Below, piece after piece: positions 1-6,467 of a DNA stretch of 14,175 nt. Numbering within the stretch: the stretch's first letter is position 1; every line of letters starts with the position of its first letter. The translations under genes and the position numbers were made by a program. Origin of the DNA: JBBRLA01 sp038231615 (lineage in GTDB: Bacteria; Myxococcota_A; Polyangia; Palsa-1104; JAEUJZ01); the NCBI GenBank assembly GCA_038231615.1, contig JBBRLA010000150.1:1-14175 (forward strand). Reading direction: 5' to 3'. The notes under the pieces are model-generated. The model worked only from the letters and a program-made list of their open reading frames with translations. It was not told where the DNA came from and searched no databases.

Positions 1-60
1 CCACCGCCGGCGACTCCACCGCCGGCGACTCCACCGCCGGCGACTCCACCGCCGGCGACT
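1..60 (+). repeat. 15-bp tandem repeat x4 (codes PPPAT)
   Basis: The unit CCACCGCCGGCGACT occurs four times without mismatch, filling bases 1-60 and probably continuing upstream of the window. The unit is a multiple of three, so copy-number change lengthens a Pro-Ala-Thr linker in the lysozyme-like protein without shifting the frame. Perfect identity suggests recent expansion or homogenisation. Confidence 0.95.
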
Positions 61-807
61 CCCGGGCAACTCACCATCGGAGATACCGCCGGCCACAAGC
101 GGGCGTTCACCGATGATGTCTACAAGCGCAACCTGACCCAGGTCGGGAAGGCCAATGTCGCTGTCACGGACCCGGCGATGAAGCAGGACCTGGCGCGCTT
201 CGTCCAGAACTGGCAGAAGAACCGGGCGCGGTACGAGGCGGTGTCGGCCCAGACCGGTGTGCCGGCTCGCCTCATCGCCGCCATCCACTGGCGCGAGGCC
301 AGCGGCAACTTCAACACGTACCTGCACCAGGGAGACCCCTTGGGCAAGCCGGCGGTCCACGTACCCCGCAACATCCCCATCTTCTACAAGTGGGAGGATG
401 CGGCGGTCAACGCCCTGAACATGAAGAGCAGTACGAAAAACGACCTGGGGTTGAACGACAAAAGCACCGACCTGGCGGCCATGGCCACGTACGCCGAATA
501 CTATAATGGACTGGGCTATTTCAGAAAGGGCAGGGTCAGCCCCTATGTGTACTCGGGCACCGACCAGTACCAGAAAGGAAAGTACGTCGCGGACGGCGTC
601 TACGACCCGAACTTCCGGGACCAACAGCTCGGGATCATCGCCATGGTGGAGTCGATCGCGGACGGAGTGACCAGGCCGGGGCCCGCGACCCCTCCGGTGA
701 TTCAGGGGAAGCCGGCGGTGCAGGGGCAGCCGCAGACGCTGGTGCGGACGGCCCCGCGGCGCTATTTCGTACGGCGGCGCTCGGCGGCGGTCAACGCCTT
801 CAGATAG
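1..807 (+). CDS. Lysozyme-like (peptidoglycan lytic) protein, 5' end outside window
   Basis: The frame is open from base 1 and ends at TAG 805-807, so the N-terminus lies upstream and 268 residues are visible. Residues 1-20 are four PPPAT repeats, a typical extracytoplasmic Pro-rich linker. A compact domain follows, with AIHWREASGNFNTYLHQGDP around residues 94-113 and then YAEYYNGLGY, SPYVYSGT and DQQLG motifs. The Glu of WRE (window residue 99) in a helix followed by Ser/Gly-Asn is what a lysozyme or lytic-transglycosylase-like fold uses as general acid, so peptidoglycan cleavage is the likely role. This rests on motif resemblance, not on a search. The tail (about 225-268) is Pro/Gln-rich and ends in a strongly basic stretch (APRRYFVRRR). 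An internal ATG at 178 would cut off the repeats and part of the domain, so it is not taken as the start. The last 46 bp overlap the convergent gene at 762-1916. Confidence 0.75.
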   Translation, partial: PPPATPPPATPPPATPPPATPGQLTIGDTAGHKRAFTDDVYKRNLTQVGKANVAVTDPAMKQDLARFVQNWQKNRARYEAVSAQTGVPARLIAAIHWREASGNFNTYLHQGDPLGKPAVHVPRNIPIFYKWEDAAVNALNMKSSTKNDLGLNDKSTDLAAMATYAEYYNGLGYFRKGRVSPYVYSGTDQYQKGKYVADGVYDPNFRDQQLGIIAMVESIADGVTRPGPATPPVIQGKPAVQGQPQTLVRTAPRRYFVRRRSAAVNAFR

Positions 808-1916
808 GCCTGCTCGCCCGGGGCCAGTCGGGTCTCGCGGTAGGCGGGGTCCGCGGGGCGCGTGGCGATGGCGAAGGACCGGGGATCGGCCCACGAGGGC
901 AGCGCCGGGGCGCGCGGCGCCGGGGCGCGGGCAAAACTGCCGTGCAGGGAGAGGACCAGATCGCGGCAGGCCAGCAGCCGCGCGGGGTCGTAGCTGCTCA
1001 GCACCGGGGACAGCTCCTCATCGCTCAGGTCGCCGCGAAAACCCTGGCAGAAGCCGGCCCGGGTGGTGCCCACCACGCTGTCCGCGGGGAAGATGGCCTG
1101 GAAATCGCTGCGCGCCGCGACCCCCTCGGCGGTGAAGACGATCCTGGTGACGCTGCCGGCGCCACCCTTTCCGGGGCTCTCGGAGAACTCGCCCAGCTTG
1201 AAGGCCCTGGGGTAGATGACATAGGGCGTCGGATGCTTCAATTCGAGGATGTAGCGCATCTGCGCGACCGGCCCGCCCCAGCGCCCCGCTGACGAGAGGA
1301 ACGAGACCCCCGAATACTGGCTCCCCTCGGAGATGTCGAAGCGGTACTCCAGCGACAACTTCCGGCTCTGCCATTGGGGGACGCTTATGCGATACAGGTA
1401 GCCCTGCGGCGCTTCCCGATCGACGAAAGGCCGCAGGGCCTCGGCGGGAGCGGCGGTCGGGGTGACCAGCTCATCGCCGAACCGGGCGCCCAGCTCCTGG
1501 AAGACCCCGGCGTTCGAGGTGCAGTGGGCCGCGCAGCGATCCTCCGGGAGCAGCAGGGACAGGGCCGCAGGCGTGGCGCCGGGGTTTTGCAGATCGTAGG
1601 TGGCGCTGACCTGCCAGCCATCCTGCACCGGGATCTCGGTGACGCGGACCTCGGCGGAGCGCAGGTGGACCGCGGTGGGGGGCAAGGGCAGGGGGTCGGT
1701 CCCTCTGCCGCCGTACTTGCTGTCGTTGATGTTGCGCTGGGCGGAGGCCGGGGCCGGGACTGGCGCGGGGGAGGTGGCCGGACTGGCGCAGACCGGGCCC
1801 GACGCCACCGACCCGAGGACCAGAAACGCCGGGGCCAGACGCGAGCGAAGGGCTTTGGCGGGCCGGATCATGAGAATCATGGGGGACATGATAGCCGGAT
1901 CGCCGGCTGGCGTCAC
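762..1916 (-). CDS. Exported protein of unknown function (DUF4424/YARHG-like features)
   Basis: This frame gives 384 residues from GTG 1916, whose GTGA overlaps the stop of the hydrolase upstream; an ATG at 1889 is an alternative start. The N-terminus carries a signal peptide (basic RPAKALRSR, then a hydrophobic run ending VCASPA), followed by a Pro/Ala-rich spacer. The mature part opens with NINDSKYGGRG and continues with strand-like segments (VRVTEIPVQDGWQVSATYDLQNP, in which a polypeptide-like W-x-V-x-A-x-Y-x-L-x-N pattern is visible). This loosely recalls DUF4424-type periplasmic proteins. The C-terminus (YDPARLLACRDLVLSLHG, then LAPGEQAYLKALT) loosely recalls a YARHG domain. Two Cys (EDRCAAHC) lie close together and could form a disulfide. 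I do not recognise a function. It is the last gene of a three-gene minus-strand operon and its 3' end overlaps the convergent lysozyme-like gene. Confidence 0.7.
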   Translation of the reverse strand: MTPAGDPAIMSPMILMIRPAKALRSRLAPAFLVLGSVASGPVCASPATSPAPVPAPASAQRNINDSKYGGRGTDPLPLPPTAVHLRSAEVRVTEIPVQDGWQVSATYDLQNPGATPAALSLLLPEDRCAAHCTSNAGVFQELGARFGDELVTPTAAPAEALRPFVDREAPQGYLYRISVPQWQSRKLSLEYRFDISEGSQYSGVSFLSSAGRWGGPVAQMRYILELKHPTPYVIYPRAFKLGEFSESPGKGGAGSVTRIVFTAEGVAARSDFQAIFPADSVVGTTRAGFCQGFRGDLSDEELSPVLSSYDPARLLACRDLVLSLHGSFARAPAPRAPALPSWADPRSFAIATRPADPAYRETRLAPGEQAYLKALTAAERRRTK

Positions 1917-2863
1917 GGCCTGCTTGGCCTCGGTTTTGCATTATGGACCTCGTCCAGCCAGGCCACCAGATCGCGGGTCACCTCGTCGCGGTTGGTCTCG
2001 TTGAGGGTCTCGTGACGGGCATCGGGATAAAGGCGCTGGGTGACCCTTTGCAGGCCGGCGGCCCGGTAGGCGGAGCAAAGTTGCGCGACGCTCCGACCGC
2101 TTTCGCCCACCGGATCGCGGGCGCCGCTGAAGACATAGATGGGAAGCTTTGGCGGGATGCGGGCCTGCCTTTTGGGGTCGGCAATGCGCGCGGTGCCATC
2201 CAGAACGTCGATCCACATCGAAGTGGTGACCGCGAAGCCGCACAGGCGGTCGGCGATGTACTTGTCGACCTCCGCGGTGTCCCGGCTCAGCCAGTCGAAA
2301 GCGGTGCGGTTGGGGGCGAACTGCTTGTTGAATGCGCCGAAGCTCAGGGAGGTCAGAAGCTGGCTCCGTCCCCGCTGGCCCAGGCGCCAGCGTTCGATGC
2401 GGGCCACAAGACGCCCGGCCTGGGCCAGAAGGCCCGGCTTGCCCGCCGAGCCGGAAAGCACCGCCGCCTTCAGCTCGGCGCCATCATCCAGAAGATAAGC
2501 CTGGGTCAGAAAGGACCCCATGCTGTGACCGAAAAGGGTCACGGGAAGGTCAGGATACTGACCCTTTTCATGGGCCATCAGCAGGGCCAGGTCGCGGACG
2601 GCGCGGTCGAATCCGCCCGAGGAGGCGAAGCAGCCCAGGTCCTCGGGAGCGGCGGCGGTGCGGCCGTGGCCGCGGTGGTCGTTGGCGAAGACCGCGTAGC
2701 CGGCTGCGGTCAGGGCCTCGGCCAGGCGGGCGTAGCGCCCGGCGTGTTCGGCCATGCCGTGGGCGATGTGGACGATCCCCCTTTTGGGGCCGTCGGGGAG
2801 AAAGCGGTAGACGAAGAGCGGCAGGCCGTCGTCGGCAGGATGGGTGAAGGTGTCGGCGCGCAT
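1913..2863 (-). CDS. Alpha/beta hydrolase, monoacylglycerol lipase / lysophospholipase type
   Basis: This 316-residue protein starts at ATG 2863, preceded by an AAGG-type ribosome site in CTCAAGGGC. It shows the serine aminopeptidase S33 (Hydrolase_4) pattern throughout. HGMAEHAGRY (35-44) forms the oxyanion region, NDHRGHGRT lies at 61-69, and the nucleophile elbow GHSMG places Ser114. FSGARDP gives Asp250 and DARHETLNE gives His284, which completes the catalytic triad. The length is normal for the family. Expected chemistry is hydrolysis of an acyl ester such as a monoglyceride or lysophospholipid. No signal peptide is visible, so the protein is probably cytoplasmic. It sits 15 nt downstream of the methyltransferase-fold gene and overlaps the next gene by 4 nt (GTGA), which indicates one transcript and translational coupling. 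Substrate is inferred only from the family. Confidence 0.9.
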   Translation of the reverse strand: MRADTFTHPADDGLPLFVYRFLPDGPKRGIVHIAHGMAEHAGRYARLAEALTAAGYAVFANDHRGHGRTAAAPEDLGCFASSGGFDRAVRDLALLMAHEKGQYPDLPVTLFGHSMGSFLTQAYLLDDGAELKAAVLSGSAGKPGLLAQAGRLVARIERWRLGQRGRSQLLTSLSFGAFNKQFAPNRTAFDWLSRDTAEVDKYIADRLCGFAVTTSMWIDVLDGTARIADPKRQARIPPKLPIYVFSGARDPVGESGRSVAQLCSAYRAAGLQRVTQRLYPDARHETLNETNRDEVTRDLVAWLDEVHNAKPRPSRP

Positions 2864-2878
2864 GCCCTTGAGTGTAGG

Positions 2879-3541
2879 TCACGGTTGGCGCAGCAGGAAA
2901 AGGAACTGTCCGGGAAGGCCGGCGAAGACCTCCTCCACGTGCTGCGGGACTGCCCTGGCAGCGGCGATGGCGACGGCGCGGTAGCGTTCGCCATTGGTCA
3001 CGGCAATGGCGGCGATGGGCAGGCCCGGCTTCCGGCCGGGCATCGACCCGGGCCCGAGGCTGGGCCGAAGGGCGGGAAGGATCGCCCGGAGGTAGGCCAT
3101 CCGATCGGGCAGCAGATGATCGACCTGTGCCAGAAGGATCAAATCATAGGTCCCCGGCTCCAGGGAGGGGTCGGCAGGCCGGACCCGCCGTGTCTCGATC
3201 TGCTGCGCGAGACCCGCCTTTACCGCCCTTTTCCGCAGGGCCGCCAGCGCCTCCTCGTCGATGTCGGTGGCCACGACCCGCCCCGTGGGGCCCACTGCCA
3301 GCGCCAGGCGCAGAGTCAAGTAGCCCCCGCCCGCGCCAACCTCGGCGACCCGGGCGCCAGGGTACAAAGGGAGGGCGGCGATCAGCCGCTCCGGCTGGCG
3401 GTAGGCGTCCTGCTGCGTGGGCCCGCCTGGCGATCCCGTCTCGTCTCGGGCCTTGTGCGTCGGCGCGCGTCCGCGCTGGCAGGCCCCTGAAAGGATCACC
3501 AGACCGGCCGTTATCACCACCGTCAGCCAGGATTTGCGCAC
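2879..3541 (-). CDS. Class I SAM-methyltransferase-fold lipoprotein
   Basis: From GTG 3541 this gives 220 residues: a basic start (VRKSW), a hydrophobic segment and the lipobox LSGAC, placing the lipidated Cys at residue 21 with Gln after it (so not an inner-membrane Asp+2 signal). A Gly/Pro-rich spacer follows. A Rossmann methyltransferase core begins near residue 50: RVAEVGAGGGYLTLRLA (64-80, SAM motif I), VVATDID (motif II acidic residue), TYDLILLAQVDHLL (motif IV region). The frame stays open upstream to 3784, but that extension lacks a signal peptide and reads as noncoding. No strong ribosome site precedes the GTG, so the start is uncertain. It is the first gene of the minus-strand operon. 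A methyltransferase fold behind an export signal is odd because SAM is cytoplasmic. The domain might bind another ligand or have lost catalysis. Confidence 0.75.
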   Translation of the reverse strand: MRKSWLTVVITAGLVILSGACQRGRAPTHKARDETGSPGGPTQQDAYRQPERLIAALPLYPGARVAEVGAGGGYLTLRLALAVGPTGRVVATDIDEEALAALRKRAVKAGLAQQIETRRVRPADPSLEPGTYDLILLAQVDHLLPDRMAYLRAILPALRPSLGPGSMPGRKPGLPIAAIAVTNGERYRAVAIAAARAVPQHVEEVFAGLPGQFLFLLRQP

Positions 3542-3786
3542 CAGATGAGTGCTACGGCGGCGGCCCGGCGATGTAAAGCCCGCTGGCAACCCCCATGCAA
3601 AACTTGTCACGGGGTACGTAGGGTCTATGTGCAAAAAACAACACGCACCCCCCGTCGAGGTGCTCCGAAACCCGCATCGGTCCGTCCGGCACGAAACCTG
3701 CTCACCTATCAGGTGACGCGGGAAGCGATTTTTTTTGGCCGCCTCGCCGCCTCGTGTGACGCAACCCCATCTGCAAGGAGCCAAAC
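3542..3786. promoter_or_regulatory. Divergent intergenic region with 15-bp dyad
   Basis: This 245-bp region separates the minus-strand operon from the plus-strand hydrolase gene, so it must hold promoters in both directions. The clearest element is the perfect dyad TCACCTATCAGGTGA at 3702-3716 (6-bp arms, 3-bp centre), about 70 bp before the GTG at 3787, which suits an operator for a dimeric regulator. A run of eight T lies at 3729-3736. A strong ribosome site AAGGAG occupies 3775-3780. No convincing -35/-10 pair was found on either strand. Confidence 0.45.
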
Positions 3787-4725
3787 GTGAATGATTCGGT
3801 GAAGTTCAATGACAGGATCTTCTATGTGAAGACCATGCTGGCGGGGGACTATCTTCCGCTCTACGTGACCCTGGTGAAGGGGGCCGACTACGCCGTCTGG
3901 GTCGACAGCGGGACCAAGAACATGTTCCCCATGCTGCAGGGGGCCATGGATATGGCCAAGGTCAGTGACTCGTCGCTGCGCCTGGTGGTGCAGACCCACT
4001 CGCACAACGATCACATCGCCTGCAACAGCGCCCTGAAGAAGCAGACCGGTTGCCTTATCGCCGGGCCCAAGCACTACGCCCACTGGCACTCGGACCTGGA
4101 GCGCCACTTCCAGGAGTGGGCCCGGCCGATCCCGGAGCTGGTCCCCGATACCGCCGAGCAGCGGGCCTACTTCAACAGCCTCTTCGACGCCCCTCACCAC
4201 ATCGACATCTTCGTCGACGAAGGCACGGTCTTCGACCTGGGCGGCGGCGTGACCCTGACCGGCCACTCGGTCCCGGGCCACATGATGAACGATCTTTGCT
4301 GGTTCGAGTCGTCCACCCGCACCCTGCTCCTGGGCGACGGCATCACCGCCACCGAGTGGCCGCACTTCCACATGCACCTGACGGTCGCCGGCTACCGCAC
4401 CACCATCCCCAAGGTGCAGCGCCTGGTTCGCGATCTGAAGGTGGAGAATATCTTTATGACCCACTTCGGCGTGGTCAAACCCGCCGAACTCCACATCCTG
4501 TGCGAGAAGGCCTCCGCCTTCCTCGACAAGATGGACCGCTGCCTGCTCCACGTCCTGTGCGGCAAGGACTTCGTCACCCTGGAGGAGATCTGGAAGACGG
4601 TGGCGGTGAAGATGAACAAGATGCCGGACTTCCAGGCCCTGAACACCATCCACGCCCACGTGAAGGACTTCGTCGAGCGGGGCCTGTGCCGCGAGATCGA
4701 GCCCCGAGTCTACGCGCTGCGCTAA
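3787..4725 (+). CDS. Metallo-beta-lactamase-fold hydrolase
   Basis: This 312-residue protein starts at GTG 3787, chosen because AAGGAG lies six bases before it. The MBL metal motif is THSHNDH, with His71, His73, Asp75 and His76. Further expected ligands are His165 (GHSVPGHMMND), Asp184 (LLLGDG) and His226 (MTHFG), so the full binuclear zinc set is present. Residues from about 240 to the end (FVTLEEIWKTV to VERGLCREIE) are helical and resemble the winged-helix-like tail of LACTB2-type or related MBL enzymes. There is no signal peptide, so it is cytoplasmic. The motif HxHxDH differs from the HxExD iron site of flavodiiron NO reductases, so a direct role in NO reduction is unlikely. Thioester, lactone or phosphodiester hydrolysis are all possible. 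The gene stands alone, with a palindromic element 13 bp after its stop. Confidence 0.88.
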   Translation: MNDSVKFNDRIFYVKTMLAGDYLPLYVTLVKGADYAVWVDSGTKNMFPMLQGAMDMAKVSDSSLRLVVQTHSHNDHIACNSALKKQTGCLIAGPKHYAHWHSDLERHFQEWARPIPELVPDTAEQRAYFNSLFDAPHHIDIFVDEGTVFDLGGGVTLTGHSVPGHMMNDLCWFESSTRTLLLGDGITATEWPHFHMHLTVAGYRTTIPKVQRLVRDLKVENIFMTHFGVVKPAELHILCEKASAFLDKMDRCLLHVLCGKDFVTLEEIWKTVAVKMNKMPDFQALNTIHAHVKDFVERGLCREIEPRVYALR

Positions 4726-4737
4726 ACAGAAGCCCCT

Positions 4738-4835
4738 GGCCGGGCAGATTTTGGCGTACCTCCTCGCTCCGTCGGTCACGTACAGTAGTACGCTCCCTCG
4801 GTCGCTGTGGGGGTGCGCCAAAATCTGCTCCGGCC
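4738..4835. repeat. 98-bp palindromic (REP/MITE-like) element
   Basis: Outer arms GGCCGG plus GCAGATTTTGGCG (4738-4756) match CGCCAAAATCTGC, T, CCGGCC (4816-4835), a 19-bp inverted repeat with one extra base. Inside are two near-identical direct copies, CGCTCCGTCGGTC (4765-4777) and CGCTCCCTCGGTC (4791-4803). A perfect mini-hairpin, CGTAC-AGTA-GTACG (4779-4792), is the apex. It has the layout of a dispersed intergenic palindromic repeat. Lying just after the MBL gene, it could also fold in RNA as a bidirectional terminator or stabiliser. Confidence 0.75.
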
Positions 4836-4845
4836 ATGTGCTTCT

Positions 4846-4905
4846 TCTTGAAATGACTTTTCTTGAAATGACTTTTCTTGAAATGACTTTTCATCAACTG
4901 ACCTT
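4846..4905 (+). repeat. 15-bp direct-repeat array, three perfect and one degenerate copy
   Basis: TCTTGAAATGACTTT is repeated exactly at 4846-4860, 4861-4875 and 4876-4890. A diverged fourth unit in register (4891-4905) retains TGACCTT. The array ends 2 bp before the -10-like TATAGT of the downstream porin gene, the position expected of an activator-binding or operator array. The 11-bp core GAAATGACTTT recurs, in inverted orientation, in the array at 6263-6317. Confidence 0.85.
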
Positions 4906-4913
4906 TTTATAGT
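4883..4913 (+). promoter_or_regulatory. Candidate promoter of the outer-membrane protein gene
   Basis: TATAGT at 4908-4913 matches five of six bases of a sigma70 -10 box. The -35 position is poor: ATGACT at 4883-4888 with a long 19-bp spacer is the best fit, and it lies inside the third direct repeat. A good -10 with a weak -35 behind a repeat array suggests an activator-dependent promoter. The leader to ATG 5005 would be about 85 nt. Confidence 0.4.
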
Positions 4914-5004
4914 CCATTGTTCGCTGCCGATTTCCATTATGGATCGGCTGACTGCCCCATTCGATCGGTCCCTTTTACGCGGCGTCTTTTTCTTGGAGCC
5001 TGCA

Positions 5005-6264
5005 ATGCGCGCAACGGTTCTCGTCTGGATGTTGTTCCTCTCGCTTCTGGCCGCCCCGGCCCACGGCGTGACCCTCACGACGCCCGATTTGCCGGCCGTC
5101 GACGCCGCGGCCCCCGCGCTGGCGCAGCGGGTCGAGGCCCTGTACCAGCAGTTCCGCGCCTTTCAGGATCGATTGCCCTTCCAGGTCGGCGCGGGCCTAT
5201 ACCTGTGGTACTTCCAACCCCTCAGCCGCGACACCACCCTGGCCGGCGGCAGCTTGGAGGGGACGCTCCAGACCTTTTTCTACTACTTCAAGCTGGACGC
5301 CGAGGTGCACCAATTCGGCGCCCACCTGGAGACCCGCATGCGCGACGGCGGCCACCTGGGGCCCACCGCCACCAACAACTTCTTCCGCGGGTTTTATTCA
5401 TCCAACATCTGGGTGCAGGAGGGCTACGTCTTCTACTCGCCCTGGAAGACCCTGACCCTGAAGGCCGGCAAGGTCTACCGCCGGGTGGGGATCTTCTGGG
5501 ACGACTCGTTCTTCGGCAACATCCAGTTCTACGACGGCCTGAAGCTGAACCCGGACTACGGCGCCAGCCTCGAAGGGGAGACGGCCCTGCTGGGAGGGGC
5601 GATCACCCTGTCCTATGCCGCACAGTTCTTCCTCAATTCCGATGGGGTGAACGGCGGGCTGGATTACGGCCGCCTGGTCGCCGGCACGCCTGGCAACATC
5701 GACGCCGCCCGGGTGCGCAGCCCCAACCCCGAGGGGGAACTGGACTCGACCGGGGCCCACATGGGCGCCCTGCGCAACCTTTTCGTCGGCAGGTTCGTCC
5801 TGGGCCTGCACCCGCACTCATCAAAAGCGTTCGGCGCGGAGATCGGCGCCTCCGGCCTGACCGGTTCGGTGCAGCGCGTGTCCATGAAGGATATGATCAA
5901 CGATGAGGCCCGGATCACCCATGCATCCGGCGATGTCACCTTCAACATGGGCCCGGTGCTGCTCTACTGCGAGTACCTGCGCCAGTTCGGGCCGGGGGTC
6001 CGGGATGCCGACTACGTGCTCATGGGCGTCCGCGGCGGCTGGCGCTGGCTTTCCCTGAGATTCAACGCCAGCTACGTGGATTACCACCTTGGGCCGGACG
6101 TGGAGGAGGTGATCCTTCAGCCCGGCCTTACCGCTCGCATCGGCGCCGGCCTGTCGCTGATGATGGAATGGAACGAGTGGCAGCGCCGGGATCCGCGCCT
6201 GGCGGATCCCGGCTTCACCGGCTACGATCGTTCCCTGAATACGAGCCTGATCTATTCATTCTAA
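5005..6264 (+). CDS. Outer-membrane beta-barrel protein (porin-like)
   Basis: ATG 5005 is chosen because GGAG (4995-4998) sits six bases before it and a clean signal peptide follows at once (MRATVLVWMLFLSLLAAPAHG). The ATG at 4939 would add 22 non-signal residues. The mature protein begins with a short helix-prone stretch (APALAQRVEALYQQFRAFQDRL). It then alternates amphipathic strands rich in Tyr, Phe, Trp and Gly (VGAGLYLWYF, TFFYYFKLDAEV, TLKAGKVYRRVGIFW, ITLSYAAQFFL, LSLRFNASYVDYHL). It ends in the OMP signature SLIYSF, with a terminal Phe for BAM recognition. At 419 residues it suits a barrel of roughly 14-18 strands, a guess from length. The transported substrate cannot be told. Repeat arrays lie at both ends of the gene, and the stop TAA is within the first unit of the downstream array. 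Confidence 0.82.
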   Translation: MRATVLVWMLFLSLLAAPAHGVTLTTPDLPAVDAAAPALAQRVEALYQQFRAFQDRLPFQVGAGLYLWYFQPLSRDTTLAGGSLEGTLQTFFYYFKLDAEVHQFGAHLETRMRDGGHLGPTATNNFFRGFYSSNIWVQEGYVFYSPWKTLTLKAGKVYRRVGIFWDDSFFGNIQFYDGLKLNPDYGASLEGETALLGGAITLSYAAQFFLNSDGVNGGLDYGRLVAGTPGNIDAARVRSPNPEGELDSTGAHMGALRNLFVGRFVLGLHPHSSKAFGAEIGASGLTGSVQRVSMKDMINDEARITHASGDVTFNMGPVLLYCEYLRQFGPGVRDADYVLMGVRGGWRWLSLRFNASYVDYHLGPDVEEVILQPGLTARIGAGLSLMMEWNEWQRRDPRLADPGFTGYDRSLNTSLIYSF

Positions 6265-6317
6265 GGTCGTTCTAAGGTCATTCCAAGGTCATTCCAAGGT
6301 TGTTCCAAGGTGATTCT
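6263..6317 (+). repeat. 11-bp direct-repeat array, five copies
   Basis: The units are AAGGTCGTTCT, AAGGTCATTCC, AAGGTCATTCC, AAGGTTGTTCC and AAGGTGATTCT, contiguous from 6263 to 6317. The 11-bp period is close to one DNA helical turn, so all copies face the same side. The unit is not a multiple of three and begins in the porin stop codon, so it is not a coding repeat. The reverse complement GGAATGACCTT matches the core of the array upstream of the porin. It lies about 150 bp before the H-NOX start. Confidence 0.85.
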
Positions 6318-6342
6318 GCCAGGCGACGAGGGTGTGCAAAAC

Positions 6343-6402
6343 ATGCGCTTGCTCAGCGACGAAGAGCAGTGCAAGATGATCGAGATGACTGCGGGTGCGT
6401 AG
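6343..6402 (+). CDS. Possible 19-residue leader peptide
   Basis: ATG 6343 to TAG 6400-6402 encodes MRLLSDEEQCKMIEMTAGA, with 16 of 19 codons ending in G or C. GAGGG lies 10 bases before the ATG. It is in the same frame as the porin, and the frame is open all the way from the porin stop. It could be a leader peptide, a remnant of a lost gene, or chance. Nothing similar is recognised. Confidence 0.2.
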   Translation: MRLLSDEEQCKMIEMTAGA

Positions 6403-6416
6403 CGGGTGATGGACGG

Positions 6417-6446
6417 CCCGACATCGGGTGCCTTGCTACGTATCGT
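6417..6446 (+). promoter_or_regulatory. Candidate promoter and dyad operator of the H-NOX operon
   Basis: CCGACA (6418-6423), a 17-bp spacer and TATCGT (6441-6446) each match the sigma70 consensus at four of six bases. The perfect dyad CCCGA-CA-TCGGG (6417-6428) covers the -35 element, where a repressor would act. The leader to ATG 6468 would be short, about 15 nt, with AAAGGG at 6454-6459 as ribosome site. The match is weak in GC-rich DNA. Confidence 0.3.
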
Positions 6447-6467
6447 TATTGTGAAAGGGTGATCGAC

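Noticed and set aside
1943..3490. Plus-strand open frame of 515 codons
   Set aside because: It is antisense to the alpha/beta hydrolase and the methyltransferase-fold genes, both with clear catalytic motifs.
3711..3736. Intrinsic terminator ending in eight T
   Set aside because: The dyad arm is 12 bases from the T run and the stem directly before the T run is only 3 bp. No gene ends just upstream on this strand.
3787..4725. Flavodiiron NO reductase as a partner of the NO sensor
   Set aside because: The metal motif is HxHxDH, typical of zinc MBL enzymes, not HxExD, and no flavodoxin domain is present.
4846..4905. CRISPR array or iteron origin
   Set aside because: The 15-bp units are contiguous with no unique spacers, and no cas genes, replication protein or AT-rich melting region is present.
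4574..5078. Minus-strand frames coding repeated SHFKK units
   Set aside because: The repeat is the 15-bp noncoding array read backwards. The frames run through the palindromic element and have no plausible start context or domain.
6300..6467. Upstream start giving H-NOX a 56-residue extension
   Set aside because: H-NOX proteins begin at MYG; the extension crosses the repeat array and the candidate promoter, and is Arg/Cys-rich noise.
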